Positions 8,568 through 18,767 of a stretch of 64,000 nt of DNA are shown here, one piece after another. The notes beneath the pieces were generated by a model that ran no database searches, was not told where the DNA came from, and saw only the letters and a list, made by a program, of their open reading frames with translations. Within the stretch, counting starts at the first letter, position 1; every line of letters begins with the position of its first letter. The DNA is taken from the NCBI GenBank assembly GCA_029866155.1, contig JARWZW010000007.1:1-64000 (forward strand), given 5' to 3'. Source of the DNA: Caulobacter sp. (GTDB lineage Bacteria > Pseudomonadota > Alphaproteobacteria > Caulobacterales > Caulobacteraceae). Both the position numbers and the translations under genes were made by a program.

Positions 8568-9650
8568 TCAGCCCAGCGTGACCATGCCGCCGGGAAGGAA
8601 CTCGGCCCGGCCCGCCAGAGCCAGTTCGGATAGGGCGGCCAGCACCGCGCCGGCGGGAGCCCGGGCCAGCCTTACCAGTTCATCCCGTGAAACCGGGGTC
8701 GGCGACAGCAGGTCTGCGACCCGCTCCCGGACCGCCTCCACATCCGCATCGGACACGGTGGCGTGCCGGTAGTCGGGTGGCTCGCGCTCGCGCAGTCCTG
8801 ATCCCCCCAGGGCCCGCAGGACATCCTCAAGGCCCTCGCACAGGGCGGCGCCCTGCCGGATCAGGTCGTTCGTTCCCCTGGCCCTGGGATCCAGGGGGGA
8901 ACCGGGAACTGCAAGGACCTCGCGTCCCTGCTCGGCCGCCAGACGGGCCGTGATGAGAGAGCCAGAGCGAAGTTCAGCCTCGACCACCACCACAGCCTGG
9001 GACAGGCCGGAAATGATCCTGTTGCGGCGAGGGAAGTCGCGGGCCTGGGCCCGATAGCCGGGCGGGCATTCCGACACCACTGCGCCCCGGTCCGCCAGTC
9101 GGGCATGCAGGTCCGCATGTTCCAGGGGGTAGATATCGTCTGGCCCTCCGCCGAGCACGGCGATGGTTCCGGTGGGCAGGGCGCCCTCATGGACGGCGGC
9201 GTCGATGCCCCGCGCCATGCCCGAAACCACAACCACACCGGCCTCTCCTAGTTGGGCCGCCAGCCCCCGGGCGAATCTCTGGCCGGCGGCCGAAGCGATC
9301 CTGGCGCCAACCAGCGCCACCGTGGGCCGGGCGGCCAGTCGGATGTCGCCCAGAACCCAGATCAGGGGCGGAGGTGGGTCGATCGACGACAGGAGCTGCG
9401 GAAAGTCGTCGTCCGGGGTGCAGACCAGACGCGCCCCAAGAGCTTCTCCCGCAGCCAGCTCGGCCATGGCCGCGGCCGGTGAGGGTATGCGAAGGGGGGC
9501 AGAGCGACCGCCTCGTCTTGCCAGGTCAGGCAGCAGATCAAGGGCGGCTGCAGCGGAACCAAACCGGTTGATCAGTTGGGCGAAAGTGACAGGGCCGACC
9601 TGTTCTGCCCGGGCGAGGCGCAGCCATGCCAGGCGCTCCGCCGCGTCCAT
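8568..9650 (-). CDS. dprA: DNA-processing protein DprA
   Basis: A 360-residue DprA/Smf protein that binds incoming single-stranded DNA and loads RecA during transformation. Helix-hairpin-type N-terminal residues 1-60 precede the Rossmann core with GARIASAAGQ, the VVSGMARGIDAAVHEGAL loop and SEGPP-like SECPPGYRAQARDFPRRNRIISGLS; a C-terminal winged-helix segment ends the protein. The ATG at 9650 lies 2 bases after the plsY stop, so the pair is an operon, an arrangement common in this group. Confidence 0.95.
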   Translation of the reverse strand: MDAAERLAWLRLARAEQVGPVTFAQLINRFGSAAAALDLLPDLARRGGRSAPLRIPSPAAAMAELAAGEALGARLVCTPDDDFPQLLSSIDPPPPLIWVLGDIRLAARPTVALVGARIASAAGQRFARGLAAQLGEAGVVVVSGMARGIDAAVHEGALPTGTIAVLGGGPDDIYPLEHADLHARLADRGAVVSECPPGYRAQARDFPRRNRIISGLSQAVVVVEAELRSGSLITARLAAEQGREVLAVPGSPLDPRARGTNDLIRQGAALCEGLEDVLRALGGSGLREREPPDYRHATVSDADVEAVRERVADLLSPTPVSRDELVRLARAPAGAVLAALSELALAGRAEFLPGGMVTLG

Positions 9651-9652
9651 GG

Positions 9653-10297
9653 TCAGGCCGAGGGCTCTGGCGGCGCTGGGGGCTTCTTGCCGATCCTGGG
9701 CTCCTGGCCCTTGATCAGCCGGCCAATGTTGTCCCGGTGGCGGATGAACACCAGGACGGCCATGAAGACGCACAGAACCGTCACGGGATGGGGCTGCTCT
9801 GTCGCCAGTGAAAACAGCGGCGCCAGGGCGACCGCAGTCAGGGCCGCCAGGGAGGAAATCCGGAACAGGGCAGCCATGGCCAGCCATGTCACAGCGGCCA
9901 ACAGTCCGACCGGCCAGGCGGCCGCCAGCAGGGTGCCGTAAAAGGTCGCGACCCCCTTGCCTCCCCTGAACTTCAGCCAGACCGGGAACAGGTGCCCGGT
10001 GAAGGCGGCGCCGGCCGCCAGCGCTATGGCCAGCGGAGTCCAGTTGGTCAGGAGGCCCGCCAGCAGGACGGCGAGCGCGCCCTTGCCGGAATCGCCGATC
10101 AGGGTGAGGGCCGCCAGGTCCTTGCGGCCTGTGCGCAGCACATTGGTCGCCCCGATATTGCCGGACCCAACCTCACGGATATCGCCCGCCCCACCCAGTC
10201 GAGTCGCGATCAGGCCGAAGGGGATGGAACCCAGCAGGTAGCCGCCGGCTGTCACCAGCCCCAGGGTCATCACCGCCGCCTGAGCAAGACTATCCAT
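9653..10297 (-). CDS. plsY: glycerol-3-phosphate acyltransferase PlsY
   Basis: A 214-residue inner-membrane acyltransferase that transfers acyl from acyl-phosphate to glycerol-3-phosphate, the first step of phospholipid synthesis. Five hydrophobic segments are visible, with the signature loops GSIPFG, VGSGNIGATNVLR and FRGGKGVAT. The ATG at 10297 is preceded by GGAGG at about 10 bases; a GTG three codons upstream would overlap that ribosome site. Confidence 0.95.
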   Translation of the reverse strand: MDSLAQAAVMTLGLVTAGGYLLGSIPFGLIATRLGGAGDIREVGSGNIGATNVLRTGRKDLAALTLIGDSGKGALAVLLAGLLTNWTPLAIALAAGAAFTGHLFPVWLKFRGGKGVATFYGTLLAAAWPVGLLAAVTWLAMAALFRISSLAALTAVALAPLFSLATEQPHPVTVLCVFMAVLVFIRHRDNIGRLIKGQEPRIGKKPPAPPEPSA

Positions 10298-10378
10298 CGA
10301 AACCACCCCTCCAAAGGGCGACGATGCGGGTTTGGAACGGGCCCTGCAAGCTTCAAATCAAGGGTTACCCGGACCGGG

Positions 10379-11680
10379 CTATTGCTCCAGTCGATGGACG
10401 ACCCGGCCGTCCACCAGTGTCATCAGCACCTGCCCCTGAAGGCGACGGCCATCAAACGCCGAGTTTTTGGATTTCGAGATCAATCGGTCGGCGTCGACGA
10501 TGACCGGAGCATTGAGATCGCAGAGGGTCAGGTCAGCGGGCGCGCCAGGAGCCAGCCGTCCGGCGTCCAGTCCAAGGATCTGCGCCGGGGCCAGGGTCAC
10601 GGACCTGATCAGGTCAATCAGGGGCACCCGGCCGTCATGATACAGGGCCATCAGAGCGGGAAGCAGAGTCTCAAGTCCCACTGAGCCCGGGGCCGCCTCG
10701 TCGAAGGGGAGCCGCTTTTCCTCTGCAGGTTCAGGGGCATGGGCCGAAACCACAATGTCCACCAGGCCCGTTGCGACGGCTTCGATCAGGGCCTGCCGGT
10801 CTTCTTCCCGGCGTAGCGGCGGGTCGAGCTTGGCGAACGTCCGATAGTCGCCGATATCCAGCTCATTGAAGCTGAGGTGATTGATCGAGGCGCTGGCAAA
10901 GACCTTTACGCCGCGCGCCTTGGCCCGGGCCAGACTGTCCAGGGCGTCGATACAGGTGATCTGATCGACCATCAGCCGGGCCCCGGTCAGTTCGGCAAGA
11001 GCCAGGTCCCGCTCCAGCATGATCCGTTCCGCCGCCACCGGCGCCGAGGGCAGACCCATGCGGGCGGCGAATTCTCCCTCCGTCGCGGCTGAGCCCTTGG
11101 AGAGCCAGGGGTCTGCGGGCCGATGCGAAACCAGCAGACCGAAGGAGGCCGCGTAACTGAGAATTCTCCTGAAAACTCTTGAATCAACGATGATATTGTC
11201 ACCGTCCGTAATGTAGACGCATCCAGCGTCCCGCATCAGGCCGATCTCGGCCATCTGCTGACCAGCCAGGCCTTTGGTGGCGGCGCCGGCCGGATAGACA
11301 TGGACCAGTTCGATGTCACGGGTTCGACGCAGGATAAAGTCTACCACCGACGGATCGTCCACCGCCGGGTGGGTGTCGGGTTGAACAACGATCGAGGTGA
11401 CACCACCGGCCGCGGCGGCGCGGGCAGCCGACTTCAAGGTTTCCTTGGTCTCGCTGCCGGGTTCTCCCGTCTTGACCCGCAGATCGATCAGGCCCGGGAT
11501 CAGCATGGCGCCGTTGCAATCAATCACCCGAATATCTTGCGACAGGTCATTGAAATTCCTGCCTTTGGCGACATCTGAAATGACTCCGGCGGAAACGATC
11601 AGGGCTCCGGGTCCGTCATAGCGGCTCTCCGGATCGACCAGATGCGCGTTCTGGAAGGCAAGGGGTTGCGGGCGGGCCAT
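10379..11680 (-). CDS. dihydroorotase-like protein, inactive PyrC' type
   Basis: A 433-residue amidohydrolase-fold protein whose start overlaps the pyrB stop by one base. Active dihydroorotases carry D-x-H-x-H on the first strand; here the segment is DLRVKTGEPG at residues 66-75, with Arg68 and Lys70 in place of both metal-binding histidines. The late TDHAPH motif is SAHAPEP, losing the catalytic Asp. This matches the pseudo-dihydroorotases that act as structural partners of aspartate transcarbamoylase in Pseudomonas and many proteobacteria. A functional dihydroorotase should be encoded elsewhere. Confidence 0.85.
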   Translation of the reverse strand: MARPQPLAFQNAHLVDPESRYDGPGALIVSAGVISDVAKGRNFNDLSQDIRVIDCNGAMLIPGLIDLRVKTGEPGSETKETLKSAARAAAAGGVTSIVVQPDTHPAVDDPSVVDFILRRTRDIELVHVYPAGAATKGLAGQQMAEIGLMRDAGCVYITDGDNIIVDSRVFRRILSYAASFGLLVSHRPADPWLSKGSAATEGEFAARMGLPSAPVAAERIMLERDLALAELTGARLMVDQITCIDALDSLARAKARGVKVFASASINHLSFNELDIGDYRTFAKLDPPLRREEDRQALIEAVATGLVDIVVSAHAPEPAEEKRLPFDEAAPGSVGLETLLPALMALYHDGRVPLIDLIRSVTLAPAQILGLDAGRLAPGAPADLTLCDLNAPVIVDADRLISKSKNSAFDGRRLQGQVLMTLVDGRVVHRLEQ

Positions 11681-12657
11681 CAGGCATTGTCCAGTCGCAC
11701 GGCCAGGCTGGCCAGAACCGCCATCCGGGCGGCGACACCCATCTCGACCTGGTTCTGGATCAGGCTGATCCCGGGATCATCGGCCACGTCGGAGTCGATC
11801 TCGACCCCCCGGTTCATTGGGCCGGGATGCATCACTTTTGCACCTGGCGCAGCCCAGGCCAGCTTTTCACGGTCCAGGCCATAAAACCGGAAATACTCCC
11901 GGGTCGAGGGGACCAGGGCCCCCTGCATCCGCTCCAGCTGGAGTCGCAGCATCATCACAACATCTACGCCCTTGAGGCCCTGCCGCATGTCGTGATGCAC
12001 GGTCGCGCCCCAGCGGTCTGCGCCGCTGGGCATCAGGGTTGGCGGACCCACAAGGCGAACTGTTGCGCCCAGGGTATTGAGAAGGCTGACATTCGACCGG
12101 GCTACCCGGCTATGCATCACGTCACCGCAAATGGCGACGGTCAGGCCGGACACGCTGCCGAAAGCCCGGCGCATGGCCAGGGCGTCGAGCAGGGCCTGTG
12201 TTGGATGCTCATGCTGGCCGTCGCCAGCGTTGATAACGCTGCAGTCGACCTTCTGGGACAGCAGGGCCGCGGCGCCGGACGAGGCGTGGCGAACCACCAG
12301 CAGATCGGGCTGCATGGCGTTCAGGGTAACCGCGGTATCGATGAGGGTCTCGCCCTTGGACATGGACGATGTCCTGGGGCTCATGTTCATCAGGTCGGCG
12401 CCAAGCCGCTTGGCCGCCAGTTCGAAACTCGACTGGGTGCGGGTAGACGCCTCGAAGAACAGGTTCATGACGGTTCGGCCCTTCAGCAGGTCCAGCTTCT
12501 TGCTGGTCGCCCGGCTGACACCGACAAAACTGTCCGCCAGATCCAGCAGTTCTGTCACGTGAACGGCGTTGAGATCCCCGGCCGACAGAAAGTGGCGCTT
12601 CGGGAATGGAAAGGTCCTTGAACGGAGGTCTTCGAATCCGGGTGCCATGTCCGTCAT
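11680..12657 (-). CDS. pyrB: aspartate carbamoyltransferase catalytic subunit
   Basis: A 325-residue enzyme condensing carbamoyl phosphate with aspartate in pyrimidine synthesis. The phosphate-binding motif STRTQSSFE and the HPTQALLD and [12 protein letters not shown] motifs are intact. The upstream gene order is open: its promoter region faces the AEC carrier gene 41 bases away on the same strand. It overlaps the pseudo-dihydroorotase by one base, giving translational coupling that fits a stoichiometric complex. Confidence 0.97.
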   Translation of the reverse strand: MTDMAPGFEDLRSRTFPFPKRHFLSAGDLNAVHVTELLDLADSFVGVSRATSKKLDLLKGRTVMNLFFEASTRTQSSFELAAKRLGADLMNMSPRTSSMSKGETLIDTAVTLNAMQPDLLVVRHASSGAAALLSQKVDCSVINAGDGQHEHPTQALLDALAMRRAFGSVSGLTVAICGDVMHSRVARSNVSLLNTLGATVRLVGPPTLMPSGADRWGATVHHDMRQGLKGVDVVMMLRLQLERMQGALVPSTREYFRFYGLDREKLAWAAPGAKVMHPGPMNRGVEIDSDVADDPGISLIQNQVEMGVAARMAVLASLAVRLDNA

Positions 12658-12698
12658 GGGTAGAGGTCATAGGTCAGGACGCTGCCGCCGCCAAGCGG

Positions 12699-13619
12699 TC
12701 AGGTCAGGCGAAAGACAATCAAAAGCAGGGGGATGGTCACAAGGCTTGCGGCGGTGGTGAAGGCGACGATCCCGGCCATCAGGGGCGCATCCCCGCCCAT
12801 CTGGCGGGCCAGGACATAGGAAGCGGCTGCGCCTGGCGCAGAACCGGTCAGCAGGGCGATTCCCTGGGCCGTGGAATCTCCGCCTGCAAGGCGGCAGAGG
12901 CCCCACATCACCAGCGGCAGGACCAGCAGTTTCACCGCGCTTACGGCCAGGATGGTTCCCTGACGCTTTCGCACATAGGCGAAGTTCAGTCCGGCCCCGG
13001 CTACAATAAGTCCGAGGGACAGGGCCGCATCCGACAGCAGGTCCAGCGTCCCCATGATGACCGGCAGTTTCGGGATGTTCAGCAGGTTGAACAGCGCGCC
13101 TATGCCGCAGCCCCACAGGACCGGGTTGCGCGCCAGGCCCAGCAGGGCGGCCTTGACCCCGCCGCCCTGACCCTCGCCCCAGCGGTTCATGACCAGCACG
13201 GCCAGCACATTGATCGCCGGAATCAGGGCGCCCATGATCATGGCCCCGAGCCCGGCCCCCTCCGGGCCATAGACCAGGGCGACCAGGGGCAGGAAGACAA
13301 AGGTGTTCCAGCGAAGGCTGCCCTGGAACACGCTGGTATATCCAGGGTTCGGCAGGCGGATCAGCGGTTTGGCCAGCAGCACGGCCAGGGCGACCGTCGC
13401 CATGCCCCCGACGGCGCCGAAGGCCAGAGGTCCGGCGGAGAGCGCCGAGAAGTCTGCCTTCCAGACGGCCGGCATGAGGAAGCCTGGATAGAAGATGAAA
13501 TAGGTGATCCGCTCGATGGGAGGCCAGCTGGGCTCGGGAATGAAGCGGCTGGCCTTCAGTGCCCACCCCAGGGCGATCATCAGGAACACCGGCAGGACGC
13601 CGAGGAGGATGGCGCTCAT
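12699..13619 (-). CDS. AEC family transporter (auxin efflux carrier-type)
   Basis: A 306-residue integral membrane protein with about ten hydrophobic helices, starting MSAILLGVLPVFLMIALGW. The family effluxes small organic acids; the substrate here cannot be told. The ATG at 13619 puts the first helix at the N-terminus; another ATG 10 codons upstream adds a charged segment. It is the first gene of the minus-strand run ending with the dihydroorotase-like gene and is divergent from the oxidoreductase at 13758. Confidence 0.85.
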   Translation of the reverse strand: MSAILLGVLPVFLMIALGWALKASRFIPEPSWPPIERITYFIFYPGFLMPAVWKADFSALSAGPLAFGAVGGMATVALAVLLAKPLIRLPNPGYTSVFQGSLRWNTFVFLPLVALVYGPEGAGLGAMIMGALIPAINVLAVLVMNRWGEGQGGGVKAALLGLARNPVLWGCGIGALFNLLNIPKLPVIMGTLDLLSDAALSLGLIVAGAGLNFAYVRKRQGTILAVSAVKLLVLPLVMWGLCRLAGGDSTAQGIALLTGSAPGAAASYVLARQMGGDAPLMAGIVAFTTAASLVTIPLLLIVFRLT

Positions 13620-13757
13620 GGAATTGGTCTTGTGATCATGCAGGCGCATTAGCGGTCTGCAGCGTTCCTGTCGAACCGCCTTGTGCTCAGGTCTTCACGT
13701 TCGGGGTTCACGACCGGAGGCGAGGGCGCCACTGTGGGGAAAACAGGAGGAACGCCC

Positions 13758-14753
13758 ATGTCCAGCAATCGCCAGATCCTGCTCGCAGAACTGCCCCAGG
13801 GCCGGTTGGCCCCGGAGCATTTCCGCCTGACCGAGGGCGAGCGGCCGGTCCCGAACGAGGGAGAGGTGCTGCTCAAGGTCCTCTATGTCAGCCTGGATGC
13901 CGCCAACCGCGCCTGGATGCAGGGCGCGACTTACCGATCCGCCCTGCAGGGTGGGGACGTGATGGCGGGCGGCGCCCTGGCCGAGGTGGTCGAGAGCCGG
14001 GCAGGCCACCTCAAGCCCGGCGACCTGGTGTTCGCCGACACCGGCTGGCAGGAATTTGCCGTCCTCAAGGCGGCCGGCCTTTCCTCCATCCCGCGGATGG
14101 AGCCCCTGACCCATCTGCTGAGTATTTATGGCGTGGCGGGCCTGACAGCCTATTTCGGCCTTCTCGAGTGCGGCCAGCCCAGGGCTGGCGAAACCGTGGT
14201 CGTGTCCGCTGCGGCCGGCTCGGTCGGGTCCATTGTCGGTCAGATCGCCCGGATCAAGGGTTGTCGGACCGTGGCCATTGCCGGAGGCCAGGCCAAGTGC
14301 GACCTGCTCATGCGCGACTTCGGCTTCGATGCAGCGATCGATTACAAGAGCCAGACCGTGCGCAAGGCCCTGCGTGAAGCTGCGCCGACGGGCGTTGATG
14401 TCTATTTTGACAATGTCGGCGGCGATATTCTCGAGGCCTGCCTGTTCAACATGAACACCCATGGCCGGATCGCCTGTTGCGGCGCCGTCTCGCAATATGA
14501 CGGCGCCGCCCCGTCACATGGCCCGCGCGGCGTTCCGGGCCTGATCGTTACCAAGCGCCTGACCCTCCGCGGCTTCCTTGTCAGCGATTTCGACGACAAA
14601 CGCGCCCAGGCTCTCGAAGATCTGCAGGGCTGGGTGGCCAGCGGCCAGTTGAAGGTGGCCGAGGATGTCATGACAGGCCTCGAATCCCTGCCGTCGGCGC
14701 TTATCGGCCTGCTGGCCGGCGAAAATATCGGCAAGCGGATGGTGAAGGTCTGA
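13758..14753 (+). CDS. NADP-dependent medium-chain oxidoreductase (CurA / leukotriene B4 dehydrogenase-like)
   Basis: A 331-residue zinc-free medium-chain reductase. The nucleotide loop is SAAAGSVGS at about residue 155, and the N-terminal NRQILLAELPQGRLAPEHF is typical of the CurA / prostaglandin-reductase group that reduces enones with NADPH. The NGVDVYFDNVGGDILE-like segment (GVDVYFDNVGG) is conserved. The ATG at 13758 has CAGGAGG at 7-base spacing. It stands alone between two divergent/convergent neighbours. Confidence 0.88.
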   Translation: MSSNRQILLAELPQGRLAPEHFRLTEGERPVPNEGEVLLKVLYVSLDAANRAWMQGATYRSALQGGDVMAGGALAEVVESRAGHLKPGDLVFADTGWQEFAVLKAAGLSSIPRMEPLTHLLSIYGVAGLTAYFGLLECGQPRAGETVVVSAAAGSVGSIVGQIARIKGCRTVAIAGGQAKCDLLMRDFGFDAAIDYKSQTVRKALREAAPTGVDVYFDNVGGDILEACLFNMNTHGRIACCGAVSQYDGAAPSHGPRGVPGLIVTKRLTLRGFLVSDFDDKRAQALEDLQGWVASGQLKVAEDVMTGLESLPSALIGLLAGENIGKRMVKV

Positions 14754-14789
14754 AGTTCCTTCGGCGTCTCGCGCCGATCACAGGGAAGG

Positions 14790-15257
14790 TCAGGCGTTGC
14801 GCAGGCGCTCCAGGGCTCCCTGCAGGATCCAGGCGGCGGCCATCTTGTCCACCACCTGGGCCCGGCGCTTGCGGTTGACGTCGTGCTCCTCGATCAACAC
14901 CCGGGTCACGGCGGCTGTGGACAGCCTCTCATCCCAGAAGGCTATCGGCATATCCTTGAGTCTCAGCAGGTTTCTGGCCAAGGCGCGGTTGGACTGGCAG
15001 CGAATGCCCTCGGTCCCGTCCATGTTGACCGGTAGACCAATGACGATGCCGGTTGCTCCGCGGCTGTCCATCAGCTTGAACAGCGCGGCGGCGTCTTGTG
15101 TGAACTTTTCCCGGCGGATGGTGTCGAGCGGGCTCGCCACGGTGCGGGTCACGTCCGACACGGCGACCCCGATCGTCTTTTCACCGGGATCCAGACCGAC
15201 CAGCGGCGTATAGGCGGGCAGGGCGGCCGGCAGGTCGAGAAGATCGAGGATGGCCAT
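14790..15257 (-). CDS. ruvX: Holliday junction resolvase-like / pre-16S rRNA nuclease YqgF
   Basis: A 155-residue RNase H-fold nuclease of the YqgF/RuvX family, needed for 16S rRNA 5' end processing in other bacteria. The GLDPGEKTIGVAVSD first strand, the WDERLST glutamate and the DKMAAAWILQ terminal helix are present, so the acidic active site is complete. It is divergent from gatC. Confidence 0.93.
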   Translation of the reverse strand: MAILDLLDLPAALPAYTPLVGLDPGEKTIGVAVSDVTRTVASPLDTIRREKFTQDAAALFKLMDSRGATGIVIGLPVNMDGTEGIRCQSNRALARNLLRLKDMPIAFWDERLSTAAVTRVLIEEHDVNRKRRAQVVDKMAAAWILQGALERLRNA

Positions 15258-15348
15258 GGCCTGCGCTTAGGCGTGACTTTGGCGCCCGTCAAACAAAGCC
15301 GGACGACAAGGCTGGCGACAATCGCGCCGGATTGCGCCGGTTTGGTGC

Positions 15349-15400
15349 GGTTATCCTTGTCAAAGCGGCCCTCGCGCGGATAACCACGCCCTCTGTTTTT
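15349..15400 (+). promoter_or_regulatory. inverted repeat overlapping the putative gatC promoter
   Basis: A perfect 8-bp inverted repeat (GGTTATCC at 15349-15356, GGATAACC at 15378-15385) brackets TTGTCA at 15357-15362 and GATAAC at 15379-15384, which have promoter spacing of 16 bases. A TTTTT run follows at 15396-15400, just before the gatC ribosome site. It could be an operator around the promoter or, if transcribed, a hairpin ahead of gatC. Confidence 0.4.
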
Positions 15401-15414
15401 ATGGAGCACGGCCC

Positions 15415-15702
15415 ATGGCCATCGACGCCAGCACGGTGCGCAAAGTCGCCCGGCTTGCCCGCATCGCAATCCCTGAGTCCGGCCTGGAACCCATGGCCCG
15501 GGAGATTGACGGCATCATGTCCTGGATCGACCAGCTGGCGGAGGTCGATACGGACGGGGTCGAGCCCATGACCTCGGCGGTCGCCGCGACCCTGCCGCTG
15601 CGGGATGATGTGGTCACCGACGGCGCCATGGTCGAGCGGGTGGTGTTCAATGCGCCGAAAACGGTGGACGGCTTCTTTGTCGTGCCCAAGGTGGTGGAAT
15701 AG
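15415..15702 (+). CDS. gatC: Asp-tRNA(Asn)/Glu-tRNA(Gln) amidotransferase subunit C
   Basis: A 95-residue GatC, which wraps and stabilises the GatA-GatB dimer of the tRNA-dependent amidotransferase. It begins MAIDASTVRKVARLARI and contains the VDTDGVEPM segment. GGAG sits 8 bases before the ATG at 15415. gatA starts on the base after its stop, so the two are one operon. Confidence 0.95.
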   Translation: MAIDASTVRKVARLARIAIPESGLEPMAREIDGIMSWIDQLAEVDTDGVEPMTSAVAATLPLRDDVVTDGAMVERVVFNAPKTVDGFFVVPKVVE

Positions 15703-17175
15703 ATGTCCGAACTGACCTCCCTGACCCTGAAGTCGGCGCTGGAAGGCCTTAAGTCCCGGGCCTTTTCGTCTGTTGAGCTGACCGCTGCCCATGTCGCAAC
15801 CGTCGAGGCGGCGCGACCGCTGAACGCCTTTGTCCTCGAAACACCGGACAAGGCGTTGGAGATGGCGGCGGCCAGCGACGCCCGTATCGCTGCCGGCGAG
15901 GCCGGCGCCCTGGAAGGCGCTCCGCTCGGCATCAAGGACCTGTTCTGCACACGCGATGTCCGGGCGACCGCCTGTTCCAGGATCCTGGGCAACTTCATTC
16001 CGCAGTATGAGTCCACCGTGACCGCCAACCTGTTTGGCGACGGGGCGGTCATGCTGGGCAAGCTCAACATGGATGAGTTCGCCATGGGGTCTTCCAATGA
16101 GACCAGCGCCTTCGGCCCGGTCATCAATCCCTGGAAGATCGAGGGCGGCAACCAGTCTCTTACCCCCGGTGGGTCTTCAGGTGGTTCGGCGGCCGCCGTG
16201 GCGGCTGACCTCTGCCTGGGCGCGACAGCGACCGATACGGGCGGATCGATCCGCCAGCCGGCGGCCTTTACCGGAACCGTCGGGATCAAGCCGACTTACG
16301 GTCGCTGCTCCCGTTGGGGCGTAGTCGCCTTCGCCTCATCCTTGGACCAGGCCGGGCCGATCGCCAAGACGGTTGAGGATGCGGCCATTCTGCTGACGTC
16401 CATGGCCGGCCATGACGCCAAGGACAGCACGAGCCTCGACGTCGAAACACCTGATTTTGCGAGCTTTGTCGGCAGGTCCGTCAAGGGCTTGCGGATTGGT
16501 GTTCCGAAGGAATACCGGGTTGATGGGATGCCGGCTGAGATCGAGAGCCTCTGGGAGCAGGGGATCGCATGGCTCAGGGAGGCTGGCTGCGAGATCGTCG
16601 AGGTCTCGCTGCCCCATACCAAATACGCCCTGCCGGCCTACTACATCGTTGCGCCGGCCGAGGCCTCGTCCAACCTCGCCCGCTATGACGGCATGCGATA
16701 CGGACTGCGGGCCGAGGGGGGCAACCTCACGGAAATCTATGAAAACACCCGGGCCCAGGGCTTTGGCGCAGAAGTCCAGCGCCGCATCCTGATCGGCACC
16801 TATGTGCTGAGCGCCGGCTATTACGACGCCTACTATCTCAAGGCGCTCAAGGTTCGCCGCCGGATCGCCGAGGATTTCGACCGCGCCTGGGAAACCTGCG
16901 ACGCCCTCCTGACGCCGACGGCGCCGTCAGCCGCCTTTGCCCTAGGCGAGCGAACGGCCGACCCCATTGCCATGTATCTGAACGACGTCTTTACCGTGAC
17001 CACCAACCTGGCGGGTCTGCCGTCCATCAGCGTGCCGGCCGGGGTTGATGCCCAGGGCCTGCCGCTCGGGCTGCAACTGATTGGCCGGGCCCTGGATGAA
17101 GCGACGGTGTTTTCGGTCGCGGGCGCCCTGGAAAAGGCTGCGGCCTTCAGGAGCAAGCCGGCGAAGTGGTGGTGA
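15703..17175 (+). CDS. gatA: Asp-tRNA(Asn)/Glu-tRNA(Gln) amidotransferase subunit A
   Basis: A 490-residue amidase-signature protein that releases ammonia from glutamine for transamidation. The catalytic Lys lies in GIKDLF near residue 80 and the serine pair in [14 protein letters not shown] and [12 protein letters not shown] near 155-185. It follows gatC without a gap. gatB begins 58 bases downstream. Confidence 0.97.
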   Translation: MSELTSLTLKSALEGLKSRAFSSVELTAAHVATVEAARPLNAFVLETPDKALEMAAASDARIAAGEAGALEGAPLGIKDLFCTRDVRATACSRILGNFIPQYESTVTANLFGDGAVMLGKLNMDEFAMGSSNETSAFGPVINPWKIEGGNQSLTPGGSSGGSAAAVAADLCLGATATDTGGSIRQPAAFTGTVGIKPTYGRCSRWGVVAFASSLDQAGPIAKTVEDAAILLTSMAGHDAKDSTSLDVETPDFASFVGRSVKGLRIGVPKEYRVDGMPAEIESLWEQGIAWLREAGCEIVEVSLPHTKYALPAYYIVAPAEASSNLARYDGMRYGLRAEGGNLTEIYENTRAQGFGAEVQRRILIGTYVLSAGYYDAYYLKALKVRRRIAEDFDRAWETCDALLTPTAPSAAFALGERTADPIAMYLNDVFTVTTNLAGLPSISVPAGVDAQGLPLGLQLIGRALDEATVFSVAGALEKAAAFRSKPAKWW

Positions 17176-17233
17176 TCCAGGGTTTCCGTCTCCCCCGAGG
17201 GGAGAAGGATGTTCCAAAAGGAAGGTTTGAGTG

Positions 17234-18733
17234 ATGTCCGAGGTTTCCGGGACCTATACCATCAAGGGCCGCACCGGTGATTGGGAACTGGTGATGGGGC
17301 TCGAAATCCATGCCCAGGTGGCCAGCAAATCCAAGCTGTTCAGCGGGGCGGCCGTAGGATTCGGCGCGGGCCCGAACGAGCAGGTCAGCCTGGTCGATGC
17401 GGCCATGCCCGGCATGCTGCCTGTCCTCAACCGGTTCTGCGTCGAACAGGCGATCCGGACCGGCCTGGGCCTGCAGGCCCAGATCAATCTGAAGAGCCGG
17501 TTTGACCGCAAGAACTACTTCTATCCCGATCTGCCCCAGGGCTATCAGATTAGCCAGTTCGAGTTCCCGATCGTCGGCGAGGGCGAGGTCCTGGTCGAAC
17601 GGGACGACGGCTCCAGCTTCATTGTGAGGATCGAGCGACTGCATCTGGAACAGGATGCCGGCAAGTCGATTCACGACCTTGATCCCAACGCCACCTACGT
17701 CGACCTGAACCGGTCCGGCACCGCCTTGATGGAGATCGTCTCCAGGCCGGACATCCGCGCTCCGGAAGAGGCGGCCGCCTATGTGAAGAAGATCCGCGCC
17801 ATCCTGGTGACCCTCGGGACCTGTGACGGCGACATGGAGAAGGGCAATCTTCGCGCGGATGTCAATGTCTCGGTCTGCCGGCCGGGGGCCTATGAAAAGT
17901 TCCGGGCGACCGGGGATTTCGGCCATCTGGGCAATCGCTGCGAGATCAAGAACGTCAATTCCTATCGCTATATTCAGCAGGCCATAGAGTACGAAGCCCG
18001 GCGGCAGATCGAGATCCTCGAGGACGGTGGTTCGATCTTCCAGGAGACCCGACTGTTCGACCCGACCAAGGGCGAGACGCGGTCCATGCGCTCCAAGGAA
18101 GATGCGATGGACTATCGCTACTTCCCTGATCCCGACCTTCTGCCCCTGGTCATCGATCCGGCCTGGGTCGAGGCCATCAAGGCGACTCTGCCGGAGCTGC
18201 CCGACGCAAAGAAGGCGCGCCTGCAGAGCCAGTATGGCCTGTCAGCCTATGACGCTGGGGTCCTGACCGGGGACGGAGACCTGGCCGCCTTCTTCGAGGC
18301 GGCGGCGGCTGGCCGTGACGCCAAGCTTGTGGCCAACTGGACGATCAACGACCTGTCCGGCAGCCTGGCCCGCGACGGTCTGACCATCGCCAGTTCGCCC
18401 ATTCCGCCTTCGGACATCGCCGATCTGGTCAAGCTGATCGAGACCGACGTCATTTCGTCCAAGATCGCCCGGGTGGTATTCGAGCATATGTGGGCCGGCG
18501 AGGGCGCTCCGGCCGCCATCGTCGAAAAGCGCGGCCTGGTGCAGGTGACGGATACCGGCGCCATCGAGGCTGTCGTCGACCGCCTGATCGCCGCCAATCC
18601 GGGCCAGGCAGAGGCGGTCAAGGCCAAGCCCCAGGCCCTGGGCTGGTTCGTCGGTCAGGTCATGAAGGAAATGGCCGGCAAGGCCAACCCGGCGGCGGTG
18701 AATGCAATCCTGAAGGCCAGGCTGGGGGTCTGA
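17234..18733 (+). CDS. gatB: Asp-tRNA(Asn)/Glu-tRNA(Gln) amidotransferase subunit B
   Basis: A 499-residue GatB, which phosphorylates the misacylated tRNA and receives ammonia from GatA. The MGLEIHAQV strand, the [12 protein letters not shown] region and a C-terminal YqeY-like helical domain (about 400-499) are present. The ATG at 17234 is used; a GTG directly before it at 17231 is possible. AAGGAAGG precedes both. The 3' end is a hairpin that overlaps the stop codon. Confidence 0.97.
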   Translation: MSEVSGTYTIKGRTGDWELVMGLEIHAQVASKSKLFSGAAVGFGAGPNEQVSLVDAAMPGMLPVLNRFCVEQAIRTGLGLQAQINLKSRFDRKNYFYPDLPQGYQISQFEFPIVGEGEVLVERDDGSSFIVRIERLHLEQDAGKSIHDLDPNATYVDLNRSGTALMEIVSRPDIRAPEEAAAYVKKIRAILVTLGTCDGDMEKGNLRADVNVSVCRPGAYEKFRATGDFGHLGNRCEIKNVNSYRYIQQAIEYEARRQIEILEDGGSIFQETRLFDPTKGETRSMRSKEDAMDYRYFPDPDLLPLVIDPAWVEAIKATLPELPDAKKARLQSQYGLSAYDAGVLTGDGDLAAFFEAAAAGRDAKLVANWTINDLSGSLARDGLTIASSPIPPSDIADLVKLIETDVISSKIARVVFEHMWAGEGAPAAIVEKRGLVQVTDTGAIEAVVDRLIAANPGQAEAVKAKPQALGWFVGQVMKEMAGKANPAAVNAILKARLGV

Positions 18734-18753
18734 CCCCCAGTCGCTCTATTCTT
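18722..18753 (+). terminator. candidate terminator overlapping the gatB stop
   Basis: CTGGGGG at 18722-18728 pairs perfectly with CCCCCAG at 18734-18740, the loop TCTGA containing the gatB stop. A T-rich stretch (TCGCTCTATTCTT) follows. It would separate gatB from the convergent small gene ending at 18768. Confidence 0.55.
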
Positions 18754-18767
18754 GACCCGGGCCGGGA

